Source of the DNA: Botryococcus braunii
Taxonomy: Eukaryota; Chlorophyta; Trebouxiophyceae
DNA length: 64,000 nucleotides
Direction: 5' to 3'
Assembly (NCBI GenBank): GCA_002005505.1
Contig: MVGU01001296.1
Location: forward strand, 62,001 to 126,000
Shown: positions 34,328 through 43,549 of the stretch, one piece after another
Layout of the letters: every line of letters starts with the position of its first letter
Position numbering within the stretch: the stretch's first letter is position 1
Notes under the pieces: generated by a model
Seen by the model: the letters and a program-made list of their open reading frames with translations, nothing else
Database searches by the model: none
What the model was told of the DNA's origin: nothing
Made by a program: the position numbers and the translations under genes

Positions 34328-34827
34328 CGCCCTGGCAGGTCGGGTCGGCCCCTTGGTGCTCCTTTTGTGGGAAGCTCTGGACGTGGCAACCAGAGTGCAC
34401 CTTGGGGGTACTCCAGTATGGGTAGACCTTAGGAGTGGAACGGACATGGGAACGGACGAGAGTGAGGCGCGTGGCCCCTCTCGGGTGCGTGCGGTGCTAA
34501 CCGCTCACCCTGGACAGGACACATGTGTAGAGTGTCGCGACTTGTGTTTACCCTGATGTATCGTGATGTGGAAAGGACCAGTGGAAAGGACCGGACTAGT
34601 TGTCGTATCGGTTCCCGGGTTCGCGTAAAGGACAGGACTGGACATGTAGGAACATACACGGACTGGACTGGATATGTAAGGAATGGACAGGACAAGGGGT
34701 CCGGCTGGGGCTGGGGACGCCGGACTAGCGACTCTCGGTCTCTAAAGCTCCAAAACCTAAAGCCTTGGGTGGTTAGGTTAGTCTCCTTACCTACTTGGCC
34801 GGGACGTCCAAGATAGGAGGGGGAGGA
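34328..34827 (+). other. Gypsy-E 3' untranslated segment and polypurine tract
   Basis: This is a non-coding 500-bp stretch rich in degenerate GGACNGGAC-type repeats, especially 34560-34700. It ends with the polypurine tract AGGAGGGGGAGGA (about 34815-34827) next to the LTR. No open frame here resembles a known protein. Confidence 0.75.
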
Positions 34828-35068
34828 TGTAACAGGGGTTCAACGATCGGGTGAACCTCGTGACGCATAACGGCGTTACACGTGCAGTAGCGCACCGGTG
34901 GTGCTGCTGTGCAGAGAGAGATTGGACAAGATAGAGAGGTGTTAGGATAGTCTAGGCACCTAAAGGCTTGGGTTTAGAGTTATAGAGACCTTGGGCGAGA
35001 GGTGGAGCCCCATTATGTAAGGTTCGTGGCAGTCGGGGTTTGGGACCTTTGCCGATCGGTCCGTGACA
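34828..35068 (+). repeat. Gypsy-E 3' LTR (241 bp)
   Basis: It has the same length as the 5' LTR and differs at one visible base. It is followed by the TSD TATGT, after which the Copia-B RNase H frame resumes. Confidence 0.95.
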
Positions 35069-35518
35069 TATGTTGATTCAGACTTTGCAGGGGATCTGGA
35101 TGGGTACAGATCCACCTCCGGTTTTATCTTCCTGTCTGATGGCACGGCTATCTCTTGGGGTAGCAAACTCCAAAAGCTGGCTGCCCTGTCAACTGTTGAG
35201 GCTGAATTCATAGCAATGAGCACTGGTGTCCAGGAGGCACTTTGGCTGTCCAAGTTGGTGCAGGATGTTGGCGAGGATCTGGAAGCTGCAGTCATACTCT
35301 CAGATAATACTGGAGCCCTGGCCAACATTAGAGGCATACCCATTTCACCCAGGACGAAGCACATTGGAGTCCGCTATCACAGAGTCAGGGGTGAAGTGGT
35401 CAAGGGGAACATTAATCCTCAATACATCCACACATCAGAAAATGTTGCTGATATGTTCACCAAAATTCTACCAAAAGCCTCATTTGTTAAGTTCAGGGAG
35501 ATGGCAGGAATGAAATGA
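35069..35518 (+). CDS. gag-pol: Copia-B gag-pol, C-terminal RNase H part
   Basis: This continues the domain cut at 28555: DSDFAGDLDGYRSTSGF, WGSKLQKLAALSTVEAEF, the SDNTGAL motif and C-terminal HIGVRYHRVRGEV ... NVADMFTK, typical of Copia RNase H. The TGA is at 35516-35518. No internal stop is seen, so only the Gypsy-E insertion disables it. Confidence 0.9.
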   Translation, partial: YVDSDFAGDLDGYRSTSGFIFLSDGTAISWGSKLQKLAALSTVEAEFIAMSTGVQEALWLSKLVQDVGEDLEAAVILSDNTGALANIRGIPISPRTKHIGVRYHRVRGEVVKGNINPQYIHTSENVADMFTKILPKASFVKFREMAGMK

Positions 35519-35801
35519 TTTTTTTTTATTGTGCTTTTGACTATCAAGATAAATCAGACACCCTGCGCATCATCAGATACTCCCCACCATAAACCCACCT
35601 TGAAGAAGGGGGAGGTGACACCGCACCCAATAAAAAAGAGGGGGGGTCATTTGGTGGCTGGATGTCAAGGGGTTAGTGGCTGACACGGTTTGGAGCACCG
35701 AGCCATTGCAACATCTGATGATTTTCTTGATGCTCATTAGCCTTAAAATGTTAACCAGTTAATGAATTGCATAAAAGTTTCATACTTCACATGAGGGGAG
35801 G
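35519..35801 (+). other. Copia-B 3' untranslated region and polypurine tract
   Basis: This non-coding stretch contains purine runs (GAAGAAGGGGGAGGTGAC near 35602, AAAAAAGAGGGGGGG near 35632). It ends GAGGGGAGG directly before the 3' LTR at 35802, the expected plus-strand primer. Confidence 0.75.
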
Positions 35802-36379
35802 TGTTGGCAAAGACATCTTTTATTGGACATATAATGTCTTAGCATAAGTTGCATGTTCGTATGAACCTTAGTTTATGGCCCTACAATAATGAACAGTTAT
35901 CTTACTTTGCAAAAATTGGGTCTTTCCGTAAAATCCGGAGGTTCTTAGAGATACGGATATTTTAGGACGACAACGGATGTTTCGGACTCTTGTTGATTCG
36001 GTCGATTTCGAAGTACGAGTCGATCGGACACGTACAATAAACAATTGGCTGCAAAGTGTACTTGTTCTTAAGTACGATCGGTTATTTTACGAATGAGTCG
36101 ACGAGGCCGATCGACAAGGCGTAGAAGTATTTCTGTCCATAAGTGTCGACGGAGCTGATCGACTGGGCCGATCAACGCGGCATATGGCATTCTGGCAAGT
36201 AGTATTCTGTCAATAGGAATCTGTTTTGCACGGAACAACGATTCTAGGTTGATAAAGGGGTAGAGACAGAGTCGTATCCTCAGACATTCGATTGCTGTCT
36301 CCGGTGCCTCAAGTCGGACCTCTGTATTTCCGTTTGGCACCGTCCTTTGCCTGCATTAACTCAGCTTTCGCTTGCTATG
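35802..36379 (+). repeat. Copia-B 3' LTR, part 1 (to the Copia-C insertion)
   Basis: It starts TGTTGGCAAAG as the 5' LTR does. Module 1 begins at 36282 and is cut after GCTATG by Copia-C. The LTR continues at 43397 and again at 58620. Confidence 0.93.
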
Positions 36380-37073
36380 TGTTGAGTTCTGAACATTATT
36401 ATTGAATGCCTTGTGCTTTAAGTGATCTTCATGTGTGCACTATTAGGATATGGGTCCATTGAGAACATAAGGTACCTTGAGACACGGCAGATTCTGGACG
36501 TTTTCGAACATAAGGTACAATCCTATCTAGATCACACGTTTGTCGGATGAACTCTTAAGGCTGCCCCACCGGAGTGAATACCAACTGGTTGTGAAAGATG
36601 CTGGGCATCACCAGATGCTAGTCTTGTCCGACAGTTGTGTGTGGCACTCAGCAGACAGTCGTACGGACTGTAGCTGGAGTAACTTCGTCTATTGACGACC
36701 TGTCTGCTTTGTACAGGTACGGTGCGGCAGTGTGTGTTGTATCATTGTTGCTATTGTGAGAGTGAACAAGCTTAGTGTACCCTGTAGTCACTCAAACAGA
36801 TAAGGGACAGTGACTTCAGGGAGTATAGGCATGTACTTGAACGTAGCCGTCTAGAGCCTTATCTAGTGATTGCTTGATCGGTGCTTGTGTACAAGATAAT
36901 GATGTAACGCAACTGGTTGTGAAAGATGCTGGGCATCACCAGATGCTAGTCTTGTCCGACAGTTGTGTGTGGCACTCAGCAGACAGTCGTACGGACTGTA
37001 GCTGGAGTAACTTCGTCTATTGACGACCTGTCTGCTTTGTACAGGGAAAGCCGATTGCCCATAACCTTTCACA
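36380..37073 (+). repeat. Copia-C 5' LTR (694 bp)
   Basis: It starts TGTTGAGTTCTG and ends CCCATAACCTTTCACA, the same last 16 bases as Copia-A. Module copies 36582-36716 and 36910-37044 are identical over 135 bp. CATAAGGTAC occurs twice in U3 (36466 and 36509). Confidence 0.95.
36717..37044 (+). other. Putative LTR intron of Copia-C
   Basis: It starts GTACGGTGCGG after TTGTACAG of module 1 and ends with the pyrimidine-rich acceptor CTGTCTGCTTTGTACAG of module 2, followed by GGAAAGCC. It is 328 bp long and ends 29 nt before the PBS. Splicing is inferred, not shown. Confidence 0.4.
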
Positions 37074-37463
37074 GGTTATGGGCCCACGCCCTTCCAGCTG
37101 AGCCAAGTAAAAGCAGGAGTGAAGGTCGTCTACGGATGGGTCAGACGTAAGCGTCAACAAAGGAGCTCGAGCATGGCGCAGCGGCGCAAGGGAACTCGAG
37201 TGTACCAGGACCATTATCTTACTCACAGTTTACCTTTCTGGGAAATTCATAATTGAAGTTTTAGCTGTGCTTTATCATTCATAGACGTTGTCTAGAAGCA
37301 CTGAGTGAGTCGGGCCGGACTCCGGCGCAAACTTCTGAGGGGAACATATCTGCTACTACTGTGCAAGACTGGCTGGTAAATTTCCATGACATGGAGGGAA
37401 TTGTAGGGTATTGCTGCATTCCAGAAGTTTATGAGTAAGTTTGGCTGGTGAAGTGACAATAGT
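37074..37463 (+). other. Copia-C PBS and leader with a tRNA-like segment
   Basis: The PBS GGTTATGGGCCCACG (37074-37088) matches the initiator tRNA-Met anticodon arm. The leader holds TGGCGCAGCGG at 37174-37184, identical in sense to the D-arm of eukaryotic initiator tRNA-Met. It is enclosed by CTCGAG inverted repeats (near 37165 and 37195). Nothing coding is seen before the ATG at 37464. Confidence 0.65.
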
Positions 37464-40400
37464 ATGACAAAAAGGGGCAAAGAAAAGGAAAGTAGCAGTG
37501 AAACAGCAATGTCTCAACCTGGAGAAGTCAGTGGGGCCACTCCAGGGCAGTCTATGACCGGGACACAATCAGCCACTGCAGAACCAAAGGTGGAGATTGA
37601 CAAGGCAGCCTACATCCCCAATACCTCTAATCCAAAGATGACTGTCATGCTTGATGATGGAGGGCGCAATTTTGAATTTTGGTATGAAAATTTGGAGGCG
37701 TGCGCAAACACCAAGGGGGTCAGAGCGGCTTTGGAGAGGCCAATGCCAGGGTCGGTGGAGAACTCAGCCATCAAGCAGTGGCTGATCCAGTCAGTTCCAG
37801 TCATCTGGCATTCTCAGATCTCATGCCACAAAGCAGCGTTCGACTTCATCGCGTGGGTGAAGAACAGTCACACTGGAGGGAGCAACCAAGACATCAACCT
37901 TGAGTGGTACAAGGAAATGGAGCAGGGCATCAAGACAGGGGAGACACTCAAGGTCTACCTCTACAGAATGATGGATCTGGCTACAAGTCTCAGAAACAAC
38001 GCGTTCATCCTCTTGGACCACAATGTTGGGGAGCTGATGGTGAAGGGCCTCCCTCCTGTGCTGAGGCTCGAGTCCCTGGAGGTTATGGCAACCGACAAGC
38101 CGCCATTGGAGCTGATTCAAAGAATCCTGCGCGCCGCAGCCAGCCGTGGGTACAAGGACCCACCTGCAGAGGGAACACCTCAGGCCATGGCAGCTGCAGC
38201 AGTGGCTGGTCCCTCTGGGGGGGTAGCTGGAGCGTCATCAAGCGCTGGAGCTGCACCAGGAGTGGGAGCAGTACCGGGAGTTGGAGCAGCACTACCAGCA
38301 AACGAACAGCCTCCCGCTGGCCCCTCTGCAACTACTTTTGGTGGCAGGGGGCGTGGACCTGGCAGGGCAAGAAGGCCCAGAGAGGAGCTTACATGCCACT
38401 TCTGCAAGGCAAAGGGCCACTTCATGACTGACTGCGGACCGCTCAGGCAGCTGCAGGCTCTGCATCAAAACATGCAAGCGGCAAGCGTTGGGCCTGCAGC
38501 TTACTGGGGCCAGGGAGGCCCACAGTCGTCTCCTCAAGCCTGGTGGGACCATGGATCTGGCCGGGGTGGCCCGCCTTCATCCGCTTCCAGCCCTGGACCT
38601 CCTTCAGCATATAACTATCCAACAAGTCAACACACGTTTCCGGGGTGGCATTTACCACCTCCACCCCCTCCTTCTGGTGAGGCGATGTTTATCTCTCTCA
38701 ATGTGCTTGCCCCAACTTCGCATGGAGCTAGCAGCACATCTTGGTTAATAGATAGTGGTGCCTCTGTGCATATAGTCAATGATCTCTCATTGCTCCATAA
38801 TCCAGTTATGCATAGACAGCCTCTTCCTCTGCACTTGGCAACCTCAGACGCCAAGGGAGGAATCATTGCATCTGGGTCTGTATGCCTTGTGAATGCAAGG
38901 CACGAAGTATTCTGGCTGCACAATGTGCAGTGTGTTCCTTCTGCGCATACCAACCTCATTTCAGTCACTGGTGCAATTCAGGATGGAGCATCTTTCCTGA
39001 CTGACACTGCAGGTGGTTACACAGCCATGAAGGGACCTGAAGGGTGGTGTGGAGATATCACCCGCGCACGAGGTCTGTTTTTTTTGGAGTTTGTTAGTCC
39101 TGTCAGAGGGCAGCAAGTTGGCTGCAGACATATTGATCACATGGCTGAGGCGTCTCATCTTAGGAAAGGACACGTGTGTAGCGAGAGATCTCTGTGGCAT
39201 GCTAGGTTAGGTCATCCTGGTGCCAGCAGCATGCAGAGGTTCTCCAAGGAAGATCTGGTTACAGGAATCAATATCTCCCTTGCTCCCTGCTCTGAGTGCC
39301 CCAAGCACTGTGAATCGTGTATACAAGGGAAACACTGCAGACCTCCTTTCCCTGTATCTTCCAGGCCTGCACATCACCCACTCGATAGAGTCCATGTGGA
39401 TACTGTGGGTCCCATATCACCTCCTGCCATCACAGGTGAACGATATTGGGTCACTGTAGTGGATGAAAGTTCACACCAAGTTGCCTCCCTGCCTGTGAAG
39501 TCAAAGGATGGCATCCCAAAGGCTGTGATAGACCTGCTCCGTTTTTGGCAGACCCAACGAGGCACGGTTGTGAAGTGTGTGAGGACTGACAGGGGTTCAG
39601 AGTTCCTGAACCAGCAATTCAAAGAGTTTTGTGCTCAGCAGGGCACTAAGATGGAGTCCTCAGCGCCCTACACGCCTCAGCAGAATGGGGTGGCGGAGAG
39701 GATGAATAGGACCCTGAAGGAGCGAACAAGGACTCTGTTGGTCCATGCTGCAGCAGACCCCTCCCTTTGGAAGGAGTCGCTTGAGACAGCTACCCTCCTC
39801 TACAATGTGGGTCCTACTTCAGGCAGGTCCCTGACCCCCATGGAATTATTCTTTGGTGTCAAACCTGATGTGTCTGTGCTGCGCACGTTTGGCTGTGTAA
39901 CCCATGTGCACATTCCCAGTGGCCAAAGGTCTGTTTTTGGGCCCAAGACCATCCCTGGGATGTTTACTGGTTATTGTCCCCAGTCTAAAGCGTATCGTGT
40001 GTACGTGGGGAATGGAGTGTGGAAGGAAAGTAGGGACGTCAGCTTTATCGAGCACTTGAGGGGGGCTGAGAGAGTGGGTCTATCAAAGGTCCAGCCTGGG
40101 TCTGTCTATGATTCTAGGATATCACCCCCCCTTGGCAGTGAGAATCTGGCAACGCCTCAAGCAATTCCCTCTGCTGCTCCACCCACGTTCTGGGATGAGG
40201 AGGATGACCATGGAGTGGAGACGCTTTCCACTGGGGCTCCTGGGACCTCTGGACTTTGTGCTGGGGATCAGTCTGGAGACGGGACCACAGCAGCACATGA
40301 CCAAGGAAACCCCACCAGCCTGGATTCTACTGTTGGGACCCCAGAACCATCTCAGCACTCGTGGTCGGTGCTTGAGCATATGCAGAATCTGGCCAGGGGG

Positions 40401-42677
40401 GGTGTAGAAACTCAATCCCAGGTAGAAAAAATGCAGAAGGTACAAGAGGGGTTGCGAATGCAGGGGAAGTCACAAATTCCCCTTCCTCCAGGGACCACCC
40501 TTACAAGGGAGCAGCGTTATGTACAGCGCGTGGCTAGGAGAGAGCATTCTGACATCCCATTGCATGCCCCTGACCCAGGTCAGGCAATTGTGAGTGAGCC
40601 AAACATGGTTGGTCTCCCTGATATGCAGGGGCAGGTTGAGACAGTCGAGGCTATGTTCGGTGCAGATGTAAGAGATGAGAGCAGTGGGTTAGACATGCCA
40701 GCAGTAGGGGAAGCTGGTGCCCAATCCCAGTCACTGGCTAGTCATGCTTATGGTGTGCAGGCTGACATTGTAGGCGCAGCTCAGGCAAGTCTGGGTAGTG
40801 TGCCCAAGTGTGAGTCCAGGAGAGAGAGAGAGCTGCTGCTCCCCTCTGCATTGCGGAAGGTGCGAGAATGTAAGGGTGCTGCACATGAGTCCAGTAGTCA
40901 AGGAGAGAGAGAGAGACTTGAGAAGGAATCAGATAATCCCGGCAGTACTGCCCAGTCCCAGCATAAGGTACATAATGTACCTTATTCTGGCAACCAGGGA
41001 GAGAGAGAGAGAGAAGGGAACAGCATCAGTAAGGCTGACAGCCCTGCTGCACCACAGCATAAGGTACAGAGTGTACCTTCTGTCACGTTGGGAAAAGTTC
41101 ACGTGCCCTCAAACTTGAGGGAAGCCCAGCGCTCACCTCAGTGGGAGTTTTGGCAGCAGGCAATGCAAGAGGAGATGGAGTCTTTAGACACCCATGAGGT
41201 TATGCAGTATGTGGAAAGACCCCATGGGCAGAAAGTTATCCCTGTTCATTGGATTTTTTCTACAAAAAACGATGCACATGGGAATGTCACTCGGTTTAAA
41301 GCAAGATTGGTTGCCCAGGGTTGCAGACAGATTCCTGGTATAGATGTTGGTGAGGTTTTTGCACCTACCAGCAGCTATGGTGCTAGGAGAGCTGTGCTGG
41401 CAGTGGCTGCCACACAAAATCTTGAGATCCACCAAGTGGATATCAAGACAGCTTTTCTCAATGGGGAGTTGGAGGAAGAGGTCTATGTAACCCAACCACC
41501 AGGATTTGAGAATGGCAACACGAGAGTTGTGTGCAAGCTCAGGAAGGCACTCTACGGTCTTAAGCAAGCCCCACGGGCTTGGCACAAGACCTTGAGCGAC
41601 AAGTTGAGCGTGATGGGGTATAGTGTGTGCAAGAGCGACGCTGGGGTATACATCAGGAGGGCCCCTGATGGTAATCTGTCGTTTATTCTTGTTTATGTCG
41701 ATGATCTTCTCATAGTTGCCAGAGTGGTTGCAGAGATTGAGTGGGGGAAAGAGTTATTGAAGAAGGACTTCACCATCCATGATTTGGGAGAGGTGAATGA
41801 TTTCCTGGGGTGTCAGGTCCTACGCAATAGAGTTCAGGGCACTATTTCCATGAGTTGCACTCCCAAGATTGATGCTCTTGTGGAGAAGTTTGGCGTTGCT
41901 GATGATGGACGTGGGGTTGATACCCCCATGTCCAAGGACTTCGTGGCTAGCAGCAGACCCGAGTCCTCAGATGGTATGTCACATGGGGCTGGTACCCCTC
42001 TGCCACCTGGTCATCGATACTGCGAGTTAATTGGATCGTTACTGTACATAGCCAATACGACCCGGCCTGACATTTCTCAGGCTGTTGGAGTGTTGTCAAG
42101 GTATAGAATGACACCCACTACCTCACACTGGAATGAGGCCATTCGAGTGCTGAAGTACTTGAGAGATACCAGAGAGTTAGCTCTTACTCTGGGTGGAAAG
42201 GGCCCTGAGCTAGAAGGCTATGTTGATGCCGACTATGCTGGGGACCTGGACCACAGGTATTCCACCACTGGCTATGTTCTATCAGTCTATGGTAGTGCCG
42301 TGGTTTGGGGAAGCAAGAAGCAGAGCTCAGTTGCTACCTCAACTGTGCAAGCTGAGTTTATGGCAGCTGGCCATATTGTGAAGGAAGCCAACTGGCTAAG
42401 GGGCTTCTTGGAAGAGATAGGGGCTGCACCTTGGAGGGTCAAAATTTTCTGTGACAACCAAGGATGCATTTCTAATTTACGGAACCCCCTGTATTCCAAA
42501 TTCACAAAGCACGTTGCAGTAAGCTTCCACTACGCTAGGGAAGCTATGGCACTTGGGCAGGTAGATATCCTCTATGTGGAATCTGCACGCAATGTGGCTG
42601 ACATTATGACCAAGCCACTTGCCAAGCCCGTGTTTGTTGGTCATCGTGATTCACTAGGTTTGAGAAGATACACTTAA
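37464..42677 (+). CDS. gag-pol: Copia-C Gag-Pol polyprotein (1737 aa, uninterrupted)
   Basis: The ATG at 37464 opens a single frame. The Gag helical domain is at about residues 60-230, then an Ala/Gly/Pro linker and a CCHC knuckle (C-X2-C-X4-H-X4-C, from residue 311). Protease has Asp at 430 (WLIDSGASVH). The integrase zinc motif starts near 579 (HARLGHPG, CPKHCESC), and the catalytic residues are DTVGPI near 646, RTDRGSEF near 708 and NGVAERM near 745. A 400-residue low-complexity linker contains RERERE runs. RT spans about 1226-1500 with YVDD at 1411-1414. RNase H starts near 1588 (DADYAGDLD) and the protein ends NVADIMTKPL ... RRYT. All key residues are present. Gag and Pol share one frame, so their ratio must be set by processing or splicing rather than frameshifting. 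Confidence 0.96.
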   Translation: MTKRGKEKESSSETAMSQPGEVSGATPGQSMTGTQSATAEPKVEIDKAAYIPNTSNPKMTVMLDDGGRNFEFWYENLEACANTKGVRAALERPMPGSVENSAIKQWLIQSVPVIWHSQISCHKAAFDFIAWVKNSHTGGSNQDINLEWYKEMEQGIKTGETLKVYLYRMMDLATSLRNNAFILLDHNVGELMVKGLPPVLRLESLEVMATDKPPLELIQRILRAAASRGYKDPPAEGTPQAMAAAAVAGPSGGVAGASSSAGAAPGVGAVPGVGAALPANEQPPAGPSATTFGGRGRGPGRARRPREELTCHFCKAKGHFMTDCGPLRQLQALHQNMQAASVGPAAYWGQGGPQSSPQAWWDHGSGRGGPPSSASSPGPPSAYNYPTSQHTFPGWHLPPPPPPSGEAMFISLNVLAPTSHGASSTSWLIDSGASVHIVNDLSLLHNPVMHRQPLPLHLATSDAKGGIIASGSVCLVNARHEVFWLHNVQCVPSAHTNLISVTGAIQDGASFLTDTAGGYTAMKGPEGWCGDITRARGLFFLEFVSPVRGQQVGCRHIDHMAEASHLRKGHVCSERSLWHARLGHPGASSMQRFSKEDLVTGINISLAPCSECPKHCESCIQGKHCRPPFPVSSRPAHHPLDRVHVDTVGPISPPAITGERYWVTVVDESSHQVASLPVKSKDGIPKAVIDLLRFWQTQRGTVVKCVRTDRGSEFLNQQFKEFCAQQGTKMESSAPYTPQQNGVAERMNRTLKERTRTLLVHAAADPSLWKESLETATLLYNVGPTSGRSLTPMELFFGVKPDVSVLRTFGCVTHVHIPSGQRSVFGPKTIPGMFTGYCPQSKAYRVYVGNGVWKESRDVSFIEHLRGAERVGLSKVQPGSVYDSRISPPLGSENLATPQAIPSAAPPTFWDEEDDHGVETLSTGAPGTSGLCAGDQSGDGTTAAHDQGNPTSLDSTVGTPEPSQHSWSVLEHMQNLARGGVETQSQVEKMQKVQEGLRMQGKSQIPLPPGTTLTREQRYVQRVARREHSDIPLHAPDPGQAIVSEPNMVGLPDMQGQVETVEAMFGADVRDESSGLDMPAVGEAGAQSQSLASHAYGVQADIVGAAQASLGSVPKCESRRERELLLPSALRKVRECKGAAHESSSQGERERLEKESDNPGSTAQSQHKVHNVPYSGNQGEREREGNSISKADSPAAPQHKVQSVPSVTLGKVHVPSNLREAQRSPQWEFWQQAMQEEMESLDTHEVMQYVERPHGQKVIPVHWIFSTKNDAHGNVTRFKARLVAQGCRQIPGIDVGEVFAPTSSYGARRAVLAVAATQNLEIHQVDIKTAFLNGELEEEVYVTQPPGFENGNTRVVCKLRKALYGLKQAPRAWHKTLSDKLSVMGYSVCKSDAGVYIRRAPDGNLSFILVYVDDLLIVARVVAEIEWGKELLKKDFTIHDLGEVNDFLGCQVLRNRVQGTISMSCTPKIDALVEKFGVADDGRGVDTPMSKDFVASSRPESSDGMSHGAGTPLPPGHRYCELIGSLLYIANTTRPDISQAVGVLSRYRMTPTTSHWNEAIRVLKYLRDTRELALTLGGKGPELEGYVDADYAGDLDHRYSTTGYVLSVYGSAVVWGSKKQSSVATSTVQAEFMAAGHIVKEANWLRGFLEEIGAAPWRVKIFCDNQGCISNLRNPLYSKFTKHVAVSFHYAREAMALGQVDILYVESARNVADIMTKPLAKPVFVGHRDSLGLRRYT

Positions 42678-42685
42678 AGCATGCA

Positions 42686-42697
42686 GGCAAGGGGAAG
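42686..42697 (+). other. Copia-C polypurine tract
   Basis: GGCAAGGGGAAG lies directly before the 3' LTR. Copia-A has nearly the same tract (CCAAGGGGAAG). It is the plus-strand DNA primer. Confidence 0.8.
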
Positions 42698-43391
42698 TGT
42701 TGAGTTCTGAACATTATTATTGAATGCCTTGTGCTTTAAGTGATCTTCATGTGTGCACTATTAGGATATGGGTCCATTGAGAACATAAGGTACCTTGAGA
42801 CACGGCAGATTCTGGACGTTTTCGAACATAAGGTACAATCCTATCTAGATCACACGTTTGTCGGATGAACTCTTAAGGCTGCCCCACCGGAGTGAATACC
42901 AACTGGTTGTGAAAGATGCTGGGCATCACCAGATGCTAGTCTTGTCCGACAGTTGTGTGTGGCACTCAGCAGACAGTCGTACGGACTGTAGCTGGAGTAA
43001 CTTCGTCTATTGACGACCTGTCTGCTTTGTACAGGTACGGTGCGGCAGTGTGTGTTGTATCATTGTTGCTATTGTGAGAGTGAACAAGCTTAGTGTACCC
43101 TGTAGTCACTCAAACAGATAAGGGACAGTGACTTCAGGGAGTATAGGCATGTACTTGAACGTAGCCGTCTAGAGCCTTATCTAGTGATTGCTTGATCGGT
43201 GCTTGTGTACAAGATAATGATGTAACGCAACTGGTTGTGAAAGATGCTGGGCATCACCAGATGCTAGTCTTGTCCGACAGTTGTGTGTGGCACTCAGCAG
43301 ACAGTCGTACGGACTGTAGCTGGAGTAACTTCGTCTAGTGACGACCTGTCTGCTTTGTACAGGGAAAGCCGATTGCCCATAACCTTTCACA
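42698..43391 (+). repeat. Copia-C 3' LTR (694 bp)
   Basis: Same start and end as the 5' LTR. Modules are at 42900-43034 and 43228-43362; the only noticed difference is in module 2 (T to G). Confidence 0.95.
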
Positions 43392-43396
43392 CTATG

Positions 43397-43549
43397 CAGG
43401 TGTGTTTAGTTGTTTCGAGCTTTATTGTATAGTTTGATATATGTAATAGACATTCGATTGCTGTCTCCGGTGCCTCAAGTCGGACCTCTGTATTTCCGTT
43501 TGGCACCGTCCTTTGCCTGCATTAACTCAGCTTTCGCTTGCTATGCAGG
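43397..43549 (+). repeat. Copia-B 3' LTR, part 2 (between Copia-C and Gypsy-D)
   Basis: It resumes with the CAGGTGTGTTTAG donor region and contains the whole of module 2 (43448-43548). It is cut one base after its terminal CAG by Gypsy-D. The 3-bp CAG completing module 1 starts at 43397. Confidence 0.92.

Larger units (their letters stand above)
28556..35068 (+). mobile_element. Gypsy-E chromovirus (6513 bp), TSD TATGT
   Basis: A complete Ty3/Gypsy element: LTR 28556-28796, PBS, gag, pol with chromodomain, polypurine tract and LTR 34828-35068. TATGT flanks it on both sides (28551-28555 and 35069-35073). The two 241-bp LTRs differ at one base seen by eye (CGG versus CAG in the GTGCTGCTGTG region). 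Intact reading frames and near-identical LTRs point to a recent insertion. Confidence 0.95.
36380..43391 (+). mobile_element. Copia-C LTR retrotransposon (7012 bp), TSD CTATG, apparently intact
   Basis: LTRs are 36380-37073 and 42698-43391, each 694 bp. They differ at one base noticed by eye (CTATTGACG versus CTAGTGACG in module 2). CTATG flanks both sides (36375-36379 and 43392-43396). A single 1737-codon gag-pol frame, PBS and polypurine tract are all present, making this the best candidate in the window for an autonomous element. Confidence 0.95.

Noticed and set aside
34560..34710. CRISPR-like or satellite array in the Gypsy-E 3' region
   Set aside because: Units are short, degenerate and unevenly spaced, with no spacers.
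37174..37184. A possible tRNA gene in the Copia-C leader
   Set aside because: Only the D-arm segment matches initiator tRNA-Met; no acceptor, anticodon or T arm follows, so it is a look-alike, not a gene.
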